Source: Stercorarius parasiticus (lineage: Eukaryota > Chordata > Aves > Charadriiformes > Stercorariidae). From it: DNA of 64,000 nt. Below, in pieces: positions 12,060 to 24,934 of this stretch. How positions within the stretch are numbered: the first letter of the stretch is position 1; every line of letters starts with the position of its first letter. Made by a program: the position numbers and the translations under genes. Below the pieces are notes generated by a model, which worked only from the letters and a program-made list of their open reading frames with translations, ran no database searches and had not been told where the DNA came from. The stretch spans positions 620,001 to 684,000 of the forward strand of contig VWZL01000355.1 of assembly GCA_013396915.1 (NCBI GenBank), in the 5' to 3' direction.

Positions 12060-15000
12060 AGCTGGAATATTGTTTTATGTAATAAAAAGTAGTGTAACTC
12101 AATCACCCAATTCAATCATTGGTGTTTGTGCAAATCGGTCTTTAAGTTCCAGAGCTTTAGCTGCCCTGCAACACAACTAGTCTGTCTTTTAAAGACCAGG
12201 GTAGTGAAATGAGTACCAGAAATGTACTGTCACTACTAACCGGACTTGACCTCAGTACGCTCACAAGAGCCATAGAAGAGCCCTGCGAAGCATTGAGCAG
12301 GATGAGCTGAGGTAGGCAGTAAAAGTGTGCATACTGCTGCCTAGCCAGGTCGTTAGAAGTGTCACTAGACATTATCACCTTTTTCTGCTGAGCTAGGCTA
12401 GGGCAGGTGCAGTTGCATTTGACAAGGAGAGCCATGGAGCCACTTCTGCCGCACACAGCTAGGAGCAAGTGCACCGACCCTTCCAGTAATACAGAAAAGT
12501 TAGTGTTCTGGCATCCACGTTAGTATCCACTAAATCCACACCAGACACTCTGCTCAGTGCGCTTTGTTAAGTTTAAAGGGCACTGAATCTTACATCCATA
12601 GCACACTCAGGTCTTGGCACTGCAAGCAAGACCATACGTATCCGAAAGTGGGAAGAGACAGAAGAGTAATCAGGAAGCACAACTACTAGAAAGGCTTGTG
12701 TAGCAAAACATGCAAGGCACAGTGATCAACAACAGATAGGAGCAATGTACCAGGAAAAGGTCACTTGAAATAACAGGGCAGAGGTAGATTACTGATTCGT
12801 TATCTGAGAAACATCTTATCTGGAGAACCAGCAGTCTGGAAAGAGGATCGCGATGTGTTTCAGAGAGTTGTTGCTGAACTCGGTGAATAGACTTAAGAGG
12901 GAGAGCTCAGCATCAGAGGTCAGACCACTGTTTTTGTCAGAGATCTTCGCACACGGCTTCTTCCACCACACAGCTAGAGGAAAGTGGAATCACCAGCAAA
13001 GACAACAAAGGGCAAGGCACAGGACAGTGTGTGCACCAAGCCTAAGGGCAATGGGAGCGTTGACCAAGAATGGCTTTGTCTCTAAAAATATGGAGTCATC
13101 TCATTGTACTAGTCACACTCTGAGAACAAGAAGTGCAAGAAAGGGATGAGAGAGAAAGCGGGCGAGAGCTCCCTGTAGCTAAAGGTTAGGCAAATGCGTA
13201 GATTATTTCATTTAACAACTAAGTCCACATGTTGGATCCCTTATATTAGCTTACATAGCAGTTGAATTAGCATTTATTTCTTTTATAAAATAAAACCGTA
13301 TTTATTTTCCTCTTTCTTGGACTTTCTGATAAATATGGCATGAAGTTCTAAAGTGCAGAAGTGACAGAAAAGTAAGTGCACTTACTTTCTGCAAATATGT
13401 GGCTTTCTAATTGCAGATTTTTCCTTCTCAAATCAGAGCAAAAAAGAGCAACTGATGACTACAGCTGAATGAATACTGCAATCATTACCCTTGTTATAAT
13501 GATATATTTCAATAACAACCACAATACTTGATGCCCATGGATGGTTTTATAATGACCATGGATTATGCTGAGAAAATGCTATTCCTAATTTTGTTCTTAA
13601 TGGAGTGTGAAAGTCTTGCTATGTGGTAGGGACTAATTGTCACTTTAAATGTAATTTACATCACTCAAAGAACATGTATGCTTCATGGTATTAATTAAAG
13701 GATACCACAAAAGGTTTGGTTGACAAGAAATGGTGGATTTCTTACATCAAGCCAAATGAAGCAGTTGTCTCACTAGAAAAACTCATATTATCATTTAACA
13801 GGAGCACATTTTGTCATAGATAGCGTGTGGCCATGTGAAAGAGCGAGCATAGCCTTCAGAACATTTGGTATCTGCATAATTAAACTAACTAATCAATTGC
13901 AGAGCAGTAGTCAAAAGTCAAATCTTAATGAACTGGAAAAATGATACTTCAATTTCTCTGTCTGAAATCCCCAAATTAGCATAATAAACACAACATATTT
14001 CTAATCAGTGAAAAAACAGTATTTTTTTTCCTTATATTTAGATGGGTGCTGTGCATTAAAGACATTATTTGCAGTGGCTTTGTAAACCATCAGCTAGTTT
14101 CACGTAATTTAATAAAAATAATATAAATATGTTACGCAAACCCCACAAGTTCCTGTCCCTTTCTGCAGCGTTTTTGTTGCAAATACCATTTTCTTCCAAT
14201 TTTTTATTGCTATAAAACTTCCATTCTATTTATGCTGAAATACAGGTATTACCTGTGCAGTGCCTGTTTCCTGATGGGTGGGTACCTGCTGGGAGAGGAT
14301 GAGTATTTTCAAGAAATCCAGTTATCCCTAGAGAATTGGCTAAAGAGCTGACTGGTTGAGGTCAGAAGTGACTTTTCATTCACTTTGCATTCGTACTGTA
14401 TGGAGAGGGATTTGATCGAGATCAGCACAGTGATAAACTTAACAATGATCAATGCTATTCTTTATGCTACGGTCATGTATATCAGTAGGCAAGATCCATG
14501 GATCAACTAGCATAAAAGACACAGCCTCCAAAGGGCTGACTGCAACAAATGGCAGAAATTGTATTTCACTTATTTTACTAATCAGAAAAATGCGATACAT
14601 CCATTAAACATCATTCACTAAGATAAAACAGAGGTCAGGGATATCATGAGAATCTGTACCCAGGCTTCCTGAGTCCTGCTGCCTTGCCTGAAGTTGTGAA
14701 AGGATGTAAAGCAAAATTCGGCCCAAACAAAATTGTTACCCCAAATCAAGGAACTTCAGCTAAAACATTGGTGAGTCCTCATTTCACGTGCAATTTTTTC
14801 TTTTTGCAGCAAACGTGCATTTTTTTCTGAAGTCATTCAGGCAGCTCATCAGCATAGTCTGTTACATATAATTATCAATGTGCTTTAACTCGGTGAAGAG
14901 AAGGTATTACCTAATGGAAGGGACGTAGGGAAGGATCCTAAGCCAGTTTGTTGGGATGGATTCATAAAGGATTATCCTCCTGTCCGTGAACATGTGAAAC

Positions 15001-18000
15001 TGTGAATATTACCACCAGTTCTCAACAATAAACCTAATCTGTATTGCACCGGTGCCCTGCTTCATTTTAGCACTGCAAAATAGCCAAAGCTTTAGAGAAT
15101 AGATCAGCCATCTGTGCCTGCAGGTGTTTACAATACAGAATAAATTAAGAAGTGACAAGGCATTGAGAAGGTTACAGTTGAATAATTACCATGGAAAACT
15201 CAAAATCTTATGCACCATTTCAACTACTGAAGATGGAGTATCTTTCTCTGTCCTTTTAAAATCGGTTTCCACTCTTGTTGAGTTTGTCCTTCTGTCTGAA
15301 GGACATCTCCCTTCTTCAAATACAGAGCACTTGCAGAAATTAAGCTGTGTCAATACTTGTGCTAACAAGTGGGTTTTTTTTCTTTTTGATTTAATTGATG
15401 CAAGAAATTCAGTTACTGGTGTCGAGCATAAAGACCTGTACTTGTCTATTTGCATCTACGATGTGCTGGGAGAACATCTTCTGGCTCTAGTTTTCTTTCC
15501 TCTCTGTTCCCAAGCCCTTCTTCCTGATATGATGCTGTTCCATGGAAGGCACCGGCATTATGCACCAACGTCTCTGAGATGAAGGTCATCCTCGACTTTA
15601 CTTACACATTATGCATCTTCAACACAGAAGCTGCAGATGTGTGGTAGTAAAAGGAACACACAGACCTTAGATCTCATTAGAACTTGGCTGGCCTTTAAAA
15701 ATTAGAAAACAACTCTTTAAAATCCCCAAATTAATAAAACATCTCTATTTGAGCACTGAAATGGAAGAAATGACTCAATTGATGAAGTGCTTCTGATTTT
15801 GAAGAAAGGAACTTTTTAAATTTTTTGCTTCTGAGTACCATATATGATAAATTCTTAATATGTACAACGAGGAATCGTCACAGTATTTTATCAAAGAAAA
15901 TGTTGGGATTTTTTCAGGGTAAGGAAAAGGTTTCACCTTTTCTAAAACTGTTTACAATCAAAAAGAAAATAAGTAAAAATAAGAGTTAAAATATTTTAAC
16001 AAGAAGATAACTATCAGAAACTTTTGCATAACATCTATTACATTAAGCGCTCTGTCTGGCCACAGCAGCAGTGGATTCAAGGATCTTTAGAGGCAAGCTA
16101 CACAGAAAGCTAAAGAAATTAGTAATTAAGCACGCTGGTATCTTCCATGTGTGGTACAAAGGTGTTTTTTGCTATTCACAGAAGACTGTGAACACACATG
16201 GTCACAAATAGCTCAGATACTAGTCCTTTTTTTCAGGAGTTTTGGTCTAAATAACAGTGCCCGCTCCCCTAAGTAATTTTCTCAATTTAACTGTCTACAG
16301 AGCGACAGAGCGCGCTCCTCGCGCTGCTCACCCCCGGAAGACAGCACACAGCTGAGCTGGCAGCAGTGCGTTATTATTGCCTAGGCTGAGAAACGTTCAT
16401 GCACTAAGAAAAAGGATTTCCAGAAGCATAGAAGAGGAGTTACATCTTCCACCAGGTGTAGGCTGGCCCAGGGCAGCAAGCACATCTCTCCCCAGCATCT
16501 CGCCATCCTGGAAAACGAGACTACTCAGGGCCAAAAACTCATAAATTTTTCTAGGAGGTAGAATAAAAGCCTGTAGGCTTTCAATTTTATAAATTGGTAG
16601 TGTTGCAAGGAAGAGAAGCCTGATCTCTATCACCTGCAGAAGAGAGAAAGGTCTGTAGGGTCAGACGTGCTTTTGCAGAGATGCAGAATCATCCCCTGGG
16701 TTTGAGGCACTGATTTTGGAGCCACAGGGCCTCCCAGTTCTCTACTGCTTTATCCCACACTCATTAAGTCCATATTTTGGTCAGACACAAAAAAAAAAGA
16801 GACAGATTTCTATACTACTTGAAAAAACAAATAGTAGTATTCTGACTAGGATAGGGATGGTGGCTAAACCAGCAGATTTGACTGGGTTAGTAACACAAGA
16901 TGCATAAGCAGCCAACTGGGTTACCTTCCAGTTCAGCTGAGAAACCAGAAAAGAAAAACACTTAGAAAACACATAGAAAAAAAAAAAAACAAAAACAACA
17001 GCAAACCTGGACAGGGGCTATCTCTGTAAAGCAGATGTTATTAATGTGTCATACACTGGCTGGTGTGCAGAGGAGCTAATAAAATGATTTACAGCTGTAA
17101 TTATTCTTATTTTATTATATGGAATGAACTATACTGAGATGCAAATCTAGTAAACCCTGCTGAATATTTGTAATAAAGGAATTTAATCTTGACCTTGAGC
17201 AAGACTGATGTGTGGGGGTTGGCATACAAAAGGACACTTTTTAATATAATTTTACACGCTCTTACCTGAAAGGGCAGCAGTCAGTTACGATAGAGGTTGC
17301 TGAATCCAGCAGCCCAGTAGAGATGTGGCCTTGCGTTCAGCCAGCAGCAAGGCTGAGTGCGTTTTCCCAGTAGGCACACATGTAGACACTCAGTTTTGTT
17401 TTTTTTTTCCTCTGAATTAGCAACACTGAATTATTTGATTCAGTGCTGCAGTTTTTGAAGGACAACTACCATGGAGCAGAATCCATAAAAAACATGTATC
17501 AACCAGCAGACTTCGTCAGTTTTTGGTTTTGGCATTTTAACACAGTGTTTAGCCAGTCTTAACTTTAGGGGTAAATCAGGTATCAGGTGAAAGTGCTAGA
17601 AAAGAGAAAATATTTCTAATATATGTCTTCTGTTCTTAGGTTTTGAAGTGAAACTTCATTTTCTGGTCAAATCCAAGCAGAGTAGGTCGATTGCTCATTT
17701 TAGATCTCCTAACCAAGCATTGACCTTGGGGCAGCTTCACTTTTTTGATGTTTCCTACCTAACTCTGTGATCGGGATCTTATCCTAGGAGTAATCTATAC
17801 TGTGGGCAGCAAAAGCCATCTTCTTCTCTTAAACCTTCATTGGTCAACACACATGAAAACGCCACGGTCAATGGCAGAATAAATGACTAAAGACACACAG
17901 AAATAAGTTTTTTTCACTTGCCCAACTGCCAGGCCAAGAGACCCACAGACCATTTTAATATGTTTGAATCCCTGCTTGAGCAGTCAGATCAATTATTGAG

Positions 18001-18228
18001 CATTTGTAGGATTATCTAATTAAAACATTAGCAGGCAAATTGGACAGCATGGAATTGCTCTACAGAAAATTGCATCAGGCAATTTTTTTCCCAGTGTAAT
18101 AAACCTCCTTCTCCAAAGGCAGATTGTCTTTTCCTTCCATTTTGATGTTTTAAAAAGCTTTTTGTGTCTGTTTTTGAAAACCGAAAAACTAATTTTCTCC
18201 TCAATTTCTTTTCCTTCTTCCTGCAGCA

Positions 18229-18310
18229 TGTAGTTTTCACTACAAATAGTGTAAGGGGAAGGAGAAAGGTAGTGTGAAAACTGAGAAACCTCACTTTTAC
18301 ACTATTTGTA
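18229..18310. repeat. 14-bp inverted repeat around a 42-bp centre
   Basis: TACAAATAGTGTAA at 18241-18254 and TTACACTATTTGTA at 18297-18310 are exact reverse complements. A second, interleaved pair (AGTTTTCAC at 18232-18240 and GTGAAAACT at 18274-18282) also matches. No target duplication or transposon sequence was seen, so it is described only as an inverted repeat. Confidence 0.85.
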
Positions 18311-18833
18311 TACTTGCACAAAAAGCCGGGAAACTAAGACAGTGTATTGTGGCAGAAACTGGAAGACATGACAGGTGAAGTGCGATAAAAGTAAATAAAT
18401 GGGGACAAAGTTTTCTTGTAGTGGGTGTGGAAACAGCCACAACAACCACCCGGCACAAAGCCATGAAACGTTTCCAACGAGCACACCAGTTAGCACAGTG
18501 AAACCACAAAAACGAGGCAGGTCTCGATGAAAACACTCAAATTCAACACTTGAGGCCGCAGTAGAGCCTCAGGCGTCAGATGTGACAGACTGGCTGGCAC
18601 TTGGGTGGATCTCGCCATCTTTGACATACATGTGTGTGTCACACACAGGATACGTGTGAAAATTAACTCTGTCGTCACATTTAATTATACCTGAGTGCTT
18701 CATCCTGCTGCAGAGTGGCGCCGGATAAGGTGCCACAAATATTTGCTGCCAGCATTTTGCATGTAATTAGAACAATTTACCTTTTGTTTTGCAGTTACTG
18801 AAAAATATTAATTGGGCCAACGAAGATTTGCAG

Positions 18834-18890
18834 GAGCCTTTTGATGTTTCTCGAGCCTTTTGACGTTTCTCAAGCCTTTTGATGTTTTTC
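18834..18890. repeat. Three tandem copies of a 19-bp unit
   Basis: The unit is GAGCCTTTTGATGTTTCTC. Copy 2 differs by one base and copy 3 by two. It is a small minisatellite-like expansion, probably from replication slippage. Confidence 0.92.
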
Positions 18891-20714
18891 TGCTGTTATT
18901 TCAGCAGCGTGAAACAAAGCTCACTGAGACAAGGGGGTTAAATAGAAATGATCATTTATTTTTGCTGCACAAAGGTCTGGGCTTTCTATGAAAAAACAAA
19001 CGACAGATTTTCATGTTTACTGCCTTGTCTCTATGAATGAGGAGACACGAATATCTTTGCATGAGCAAGTTTTCATATTCTCTCTCACAGGCCAGCAATT
19101 TCACCGGCCTGCTTCGTTCATCGTTTTAGCTTGTCTAACTCATCTCCAACCAACAGGACCTTGAAATTATCTCAAGGCACATTATGAAATACATAACAGG
19201 TTTGTGAAGAAGATGCAACGAGGAATGGGGTGTGGGGACAAAGCTTCTGTTACACCGTGGCATGGCACAGACTACTCTAAATCGCACTGAAATCTCACGT
19301 AACAAATAAAGCAACAAGAAACAGTATTTTTGTGCTTCCTGCCACTTGGTATTTTTCACATTTCACATGTTGTACTGCAACAGAAAACACGCCATCGTTC
19401 CTAATCAGGCTTTGTGTCTGACATATAACTGGAGTTTGCTGGGTTTCACTAGTTTTACACAAATTAAAGCATTTAATTGTAGAATGATGCATTCAGACCT
19501 CAGAGGGTGGACGTGCTAGCTGTATTCATATCACACACCAAGTGGCTTCTTACTCGGAAACAGTCTAATTCAGCGAGATGCTGTCCAGCTGGAATAAAGA
19601 TATTGGAATTTTGCACTTAATCACTTAGCTCCCCAATCAAAGAACTGTGGGTTTGATATTGACTCCTGGGCTTAACGGAGCACTAGAGTGAAACAGAAGA
19701 AGCCTGATGTCTATCTTCTGATCTGCTGTCATCCAGGGGCGGTCACCCCGGTCCCATCCTCTCTGCTCCCTGAATACTAAGGAGAAATAAAGTATTATTT
19801 ACTGCTGTAACTACTATAAATGCAAGAGGAAGTGGTACACTGTTCACATAATTACTGTCTGGTGGTTCTAAGGCACTGGGGTTTTTTTGTTTCACGGATA
19901 GGAGAGGAATAAAAGTGTATATACTTGCAAAAGATCAAAACCAGAGAGGATAGAACTATGTCAGAAGAAGAAATGCACAGAAATAATCGGACTTAGCAGA
20001 AATGTGCTCTCTCAGACAAACACAGGAAGCACTTTGTGAAAAATAAATGAAACGAAGACACAAAAAGAAACTACCATAAATGAAAATACAGAGCATAAAT
20101 CTAACAGACTTAGACTTACCTAAGCTTATATATATTGACTTTAATGGGACTGCTCTGACTGCCCTCTACATTTAGACCTGCAGGACCGGTACCTGTATTT
20201 TTCAGATCATAACTAATCCACATTTCAGATTCACATTGAAGTTAAAACATCTCCCTAGGCATCGGGTGATTGGGTTACTAAGTTTAGTGTCTATCTGTAG
20301 GCTGGACTTCTTTATTGGGTTGCATTGTGAGTGTTTTGAGCATAGTAATTTCATCCTGTTCTATCATAGCACCAGAAAAGTACATAATGAAAATGAACTC
20401 AGATTTCCAAAACTTTTAAAACCTCTCTGGAAGAATACATGAAGTAAGAATAGACACAGCTTAGCAAACAATGCATAGTAACAATGGGTAGTTTGCTTTA
20501 TGAAAAAAAAACTATATATAATGAATAACGCGGCACAATTTATGGAACTTTATAAGGCAGAAAGATTTTAAAATCCTTTTGTAAAGAAAGTTCAGGTTTC
20601 TATTTCCTTCAGATTCTGAGAAGAATAAAAGTTTGTAAATGGTGTCAGCCTCTAGGCAGTTGACTTTGGAGATTTTTTTTGTTTAGGTAAAAAGTGAAAC
20701 CCTTTTCTTTCCTG

Positions 20715-21066
20715 TCTTTCCCATGCTGAGGACTCCAGAGCTGGATGCAGTACTCCAGGTGGGGTCTCACCAGAGTGGAGTAGAGGGGCAGAATCACCTC
20801 CCTCAACCTCCTGGCCTTGCTTCTTTTGGTGCAGCCCAGGACATGGTCGGCCTTCTGGGCTGTAAGCACAAACTGTTGGCTCATATCCAGTTTTTCACCC
20901 ACCAGTACCCCCAAGTCTTTCCCAGCATGGCTGCTCTCAATCCCTTCATCCCTCAGCCTGTTCTGATACCAGGGGTTGCCCCAACCCACGTGCAGGACCT
21001 TGCACTTGGCCTTGTTGAATTTCATGAGGGTCCCACGGGCCCACCTCTCAAGCCTGTCTAGCTAGG
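20715..21066 (-). mobile_element. CR1 LINE fragment without its 3' tail
   Basis: The minus strand holds a C-terminal reverse-transcriptase segment of CR1 ORF2 and stops before the CR1 3' untranslated region. The fragment is well preserved at the DNA level. Upstream of it, the minus-strand codons still read as LDRLERWARG after an in-frame stop near 21061. Confidence 0.92.
20720..21060 (-). pseudogene. CR1 ORF2 relic, C-terminal reverse transcriptase part
   Basis: About 110 codons remain of the LINE polymerase protein. Landmarks are MKFNKAKCKVLHVGWGNP, then KDLGVLVGEKLDMSQQ, then [20 protein letters not shown] and QLWSPQH, in the order expected in the segment that follows the catalytic palm of the CR1 RT. 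The catalytic FADD-type motif lies upstream in the complete protein and is not present in this fragment. After QLWSPQH the frame runs into non-CR1 sequence. It is non-functional. Confidence 0.9.
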
Positions 21067-24000
21067 TCTCTTGGCTTTGTTTTCTCTGTGTATCAGAAAG
21101 AAGAACCTGGATTCATCCTGGCTTCGTAGTCACCCTCAGCAGCAAGATGACTCACCACAGCCAATGTACATGACCATTCACGTAGTTCCAAAACTGTGGT
21201 GCTCCTTTGGGTATGCGTCAACTTTGCCTCTGTGTATAAATGTAATTTCCAAAGTGCAAAAATAAGCTTTATGCCAAAACAGGCTCCCTCAGTCTTCTCT
21301 TTATCACCAATCAAACAGGAAAACACTGCCATGAGGACACTACCCCTCCCTCCCAACCAAATACCCCACGCTTTTTTTCCGTGAGCATCTCAATGGACCC
21401 CCAATTAACCAGCAGCCTCCTCGGGGAGCTCGTGTAGGCTCCTATCCCCAGTACCTTTTTCCTCATAATTTTTTGAAGCTATTTAGATATCTTCCTGCTG
21501 CTTCTCCTTATCTATTCGACTCTGGTATACCTTTCATCCTCAAAATCTAGCGGCAATGTCAGTGACAATTTCTGGCCCGCCCACTCCTGGGTTTGTCAGC
21601 CGTTAAACTCCCTACAGATATACTTGCAGCAAACTGTTTTTTGCTAAGTTTTGGCTGTCTTGCTGCTTGATGAGAGCACCGTCTGCTCTGGCACAGAGTA
21701 CTTGCAGCCTCCCTCAAACAAATGAAGGATTCTGCTTTTACACAGAAATATTCTCCAGCACAGCAGTGCTCATGGTAACAACCTCATAATGTTCAGAGGC
21801 AGATGCTCTCAATCAGCTGCACTCTACAAATGGGGATAGCAATGAGGCAGAAGGAATGGAAAGGGGATAAGGACGACCAAAATATTTTGCCAAAGGTCAC
21901 ATTTCAAACAATGTCATTTAGCTTAATTTTAAAAGGCTTCTTGCCACAAGACTCCACAAGATCCACAAGACTCTCCTCTTTTTTTTTTCTTAATTTTTTT
22001 TTAGCATAGCAAGAAAATTGAAACATCTACAAATAGGCACTTCAGCTTGTCACTTTATCTCTTCCTTTCTTTTCAGTGAGAAAAAGAAAAAAATGAGGCA
22101 AGTCCTTTGACTTAGCACTGAGAACTGCTAAGGCTGCTGAAACTCTATAAGCATTTCGTTTGTCTAGTTCTTTTGCACAAGAACAGAAAGCACCACTTCT
22201 TTCAAACCACTTAAGTACTAGTATAATTTCACTGACAATAAAATCTTTGTATCTTTGCTATTTGCTGCCAAAGGAATTAAGGGGACAGAAGGATTTAACG
22301 TGCCTAAATTTTATCACAGGAGGCCTTGCCACAAGCAATAAGTACTACACTGAGTTTTTAAACAACTCCGTAAACAAATACTATGGAGAACCAAGACAGA
22401 CACATCTAAGAAGTGCTTTCTTCTCTTAATATGGAAAAGGGAAGGCTGCACAGGAGAGGAAATTGCCTCAACTCATTTTGCTTCATCTTTTTGAAATATT
22501 CATTTAGATTTCTATCCTTTTCCAGTTTGTATGTACTGTGTCATTAACTGAGATGCCTAAACAAAAGTTCAGTCTAGCCAAAAATTAAATATTATTACCC
22601 GGGAAAGTCAACAAAAGTGATTTTTCAACAATTTCAAAACATTTTATTGTTTTTCAATAGAAGATTAATTGAAATCGGTCCTCCAAGCAATTTGTTTTTG
22701 CCGAACCTGATCAAAAAGAAATCTGAATGAATGACAACCGATTTAAAAAAATTCCATCCAGTTCGAATTAGTATATTCCCAGTAAAGTGTAATAGTCTTC
22801 CTGTAATACTGGTGTAAAAGAACAGGCACAAACTCCATGTACTTTTAGCCAGTGTGAACACAGCCTTTATAGAAAGCGGACATCCCATAGATATGAAACT
22901 GTGAAAAGAGATGTCTCTAAAATGAAAGACAGGTGCTAGGGAGGAGCCTGGATGAAAGAAAATAGAGAATATGCATCATGCTTGTTAAAAAAATGGTACC
23001 ATTGCTTGATACTAGGACAGATGCCCTGTTATAAAGAGGCAGTTAACTTTCACGTCCCAAGCATGCAAGGTTATTTACTCCTAAGACTGTCTAGTTTATA
23101 AGAAAGAGGAAGAAGTAACGTCAACCGCATTGAAATTCATAAAATAAAACATCTCTCCACTTTCAGCAACTGTTACCATGCTAAAGCATCACATAATCTT
23201 TATGGAAAAAAATGTTTTCAAATACTACAATAGACAGCTTCGTTGTTCTTGCAACGTTTAGCATGTTTTACCCACATCCTTCCACTGCCAGGTAGAGTTG
23301 AAGGTTGCCAGGTGAAACCCTTTAGTCTACACAATACACAGTTAATAGAAACCAAAGCAGTTGCAAGGGAACCTCGTGCCACTATTGCAAACCACCCCAC
23401 GGAGCAAACCGCCAATGACTGTCAGATATATTCCAGCTGCTTTGGGCCCTGTATATCTTTCTGTGTGATAGATTAGTCATTTGTTACTCACTCCTTCCTT
23501 TAAGGATTGCTCTTAAAAGCTAGTCAACACCATCCAGTTTTTGGCTGTACTCACAATTTTATCTCACCTGAGCAGAGTTAAAAAAAAAAAAAATAAAATG
23601 AGGATTTTATTTTAAAAACTGTAAAGGCTTTCGCTCATGTAAAAATACTTCAGAAAGCTTCACTGAGAACTGAAAATCAATAGTGTTTTTCTTTTTCCTA
23701 GAAATGATTGTTTTTTCAGAGCAAAACTCTGGTGCTAGAGAATACAGCTGTGGGAAATGCATGCACATCTATCACGTGGATTCATGAAGGCATTGTCTTT
23801 GACTCCCATTTACACAGCATTAAATCCTGCTGTGTTGACTTTGAGTTTGACATGCTACTAAATCTTAAGTCCCCAAGTAGAACCCTTTCAAAATCATGGT
23901 GTTTCACTAGCTGTCTTCGACCACAAATGTCACCTTCATTTGAAATTATCTTGTCCCAAGTGTGCTTAAAAAATTCTCATACTTTTTGATGAGCTTGGGC

Positions 24001-24890
24001 CACGTTCCAAGGCTATCGCAAAGCCAAAACCCCTGCAAGGGAAATTTTTTTCTTGTTGCTTTCATAAGCACCCTTTACAGGTCTGTTCAATCACAAAGTA
24101 GGCCTGCTATTGTGCAAAAGCAATTTAACACGATATGAGTTATGACTGAGAGGATCCATGCAGGTGTTCTTGGGTTTTAATTAATGCATTCGCTTCACAC
24201 CTTTAATTAATTTGTGACAACATTCTCGAGCGTCACCAATGCAAAGAAAGACAACTTTGCTGTCCGAGGCTTGGCAGAAAGCACATAAAAAGTATTACAG
24301 GCCTTGTGAGGCAGATGAGTCTACCCCAACACTAGGTACTCGGACCAGGATGGCGTGTGGGAGCATGAGTGACTGCATAGCTCTCTGTAGTGTAAAAATA
24401 AATACATAAATCACCATCTATGGATCAAATTAGTAAGATTGTTATGAAAAAATGGCATTTAAGTGTTGCCTAAAAGCAGGAATGAATCCTGCTGTACTAA
24501 TGAATCACTTCTGTTATATCTCTAGAAGTTTGTCTATCGAACTACACTGTTTGAATAATATACAAGACAGATTTTTTTTTTTAATCAACGGACTTATTTT
24601 TCAGATTCTGCATCAAAACATTTTTAATCTATTCAGTTCAGTCTACCATAAAGTATACTGAGTAAACTTTCTTAGCTGTATGTCAGCATTTGTCTACATT
24701 GCACAAATACGTGATTTGCTGATACGGCAAATCGGAAGCTGGTTAATTGCATCAAATTTCTCACTGAAAAGGCTTTTTAACTACCCTCAAATATCATCGA
24801 GGCTGAGACTAAGTACATGTTTGAATATTTTCTTCAGTTCTCTGGTGACAAAACTGCTGATGTGGTTGTTCTTACATCCATGATTGATCC

Positions 24891-24934
24891 AAAAAAAAAA
24901 AAAAGGAAAAAAAAGAAAAAAAAGAAAAAAAAAG
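24891..24934. repeat. A-rich simple repeat with G interruptions
   Basis: Runs of 8 to 14 A separated by G or GG. No target duplication or retrocopy body is recognisable upstream, so I do not call it the tail of a processed pseudogene. Confidence 0.9.

Larger units (their letters stand above)
12060..20714. other. Long unique AT-rich stretch, no gene supported
   Basis: About 8.6 kb without a recognised gene. The longest frame (15124-15582, plus, 152 codons) has no domain I know. A small CpG-rich patch lies at 16300-16345, including a 6-bp perfect inverted repeat (AGCGCG at 16309-16314, CGCGCT at 16320-16325). A 3-copy tandem repeat and an inverted repeat near 18.2-18.9 kb are listed separately. 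Confidence 0.5.

Noticed and set aside
12157..12474. 105-codon frame, minus, just beyond the 611-bp LTR
   Set aside because: I considered a retroviral remnant because of its position, but it lies outside the target duplication and shows no gag, pol or env motif.
16300..16345. Small CpG-rich patch as a possible CpG island promoter
   Set aside because: Only about 45 bp, far shorter than a CpG island, and no exon follows it.
20723..21061. 112-codon plus frame
   Set aside because: Antisense shadow of the CR1 reverse-transcriptase relic.
24891..24934. Possible poly-A tail of a processed pseudogene
   Set aside because: No gene-like body or flanking duplication is visible on either side.
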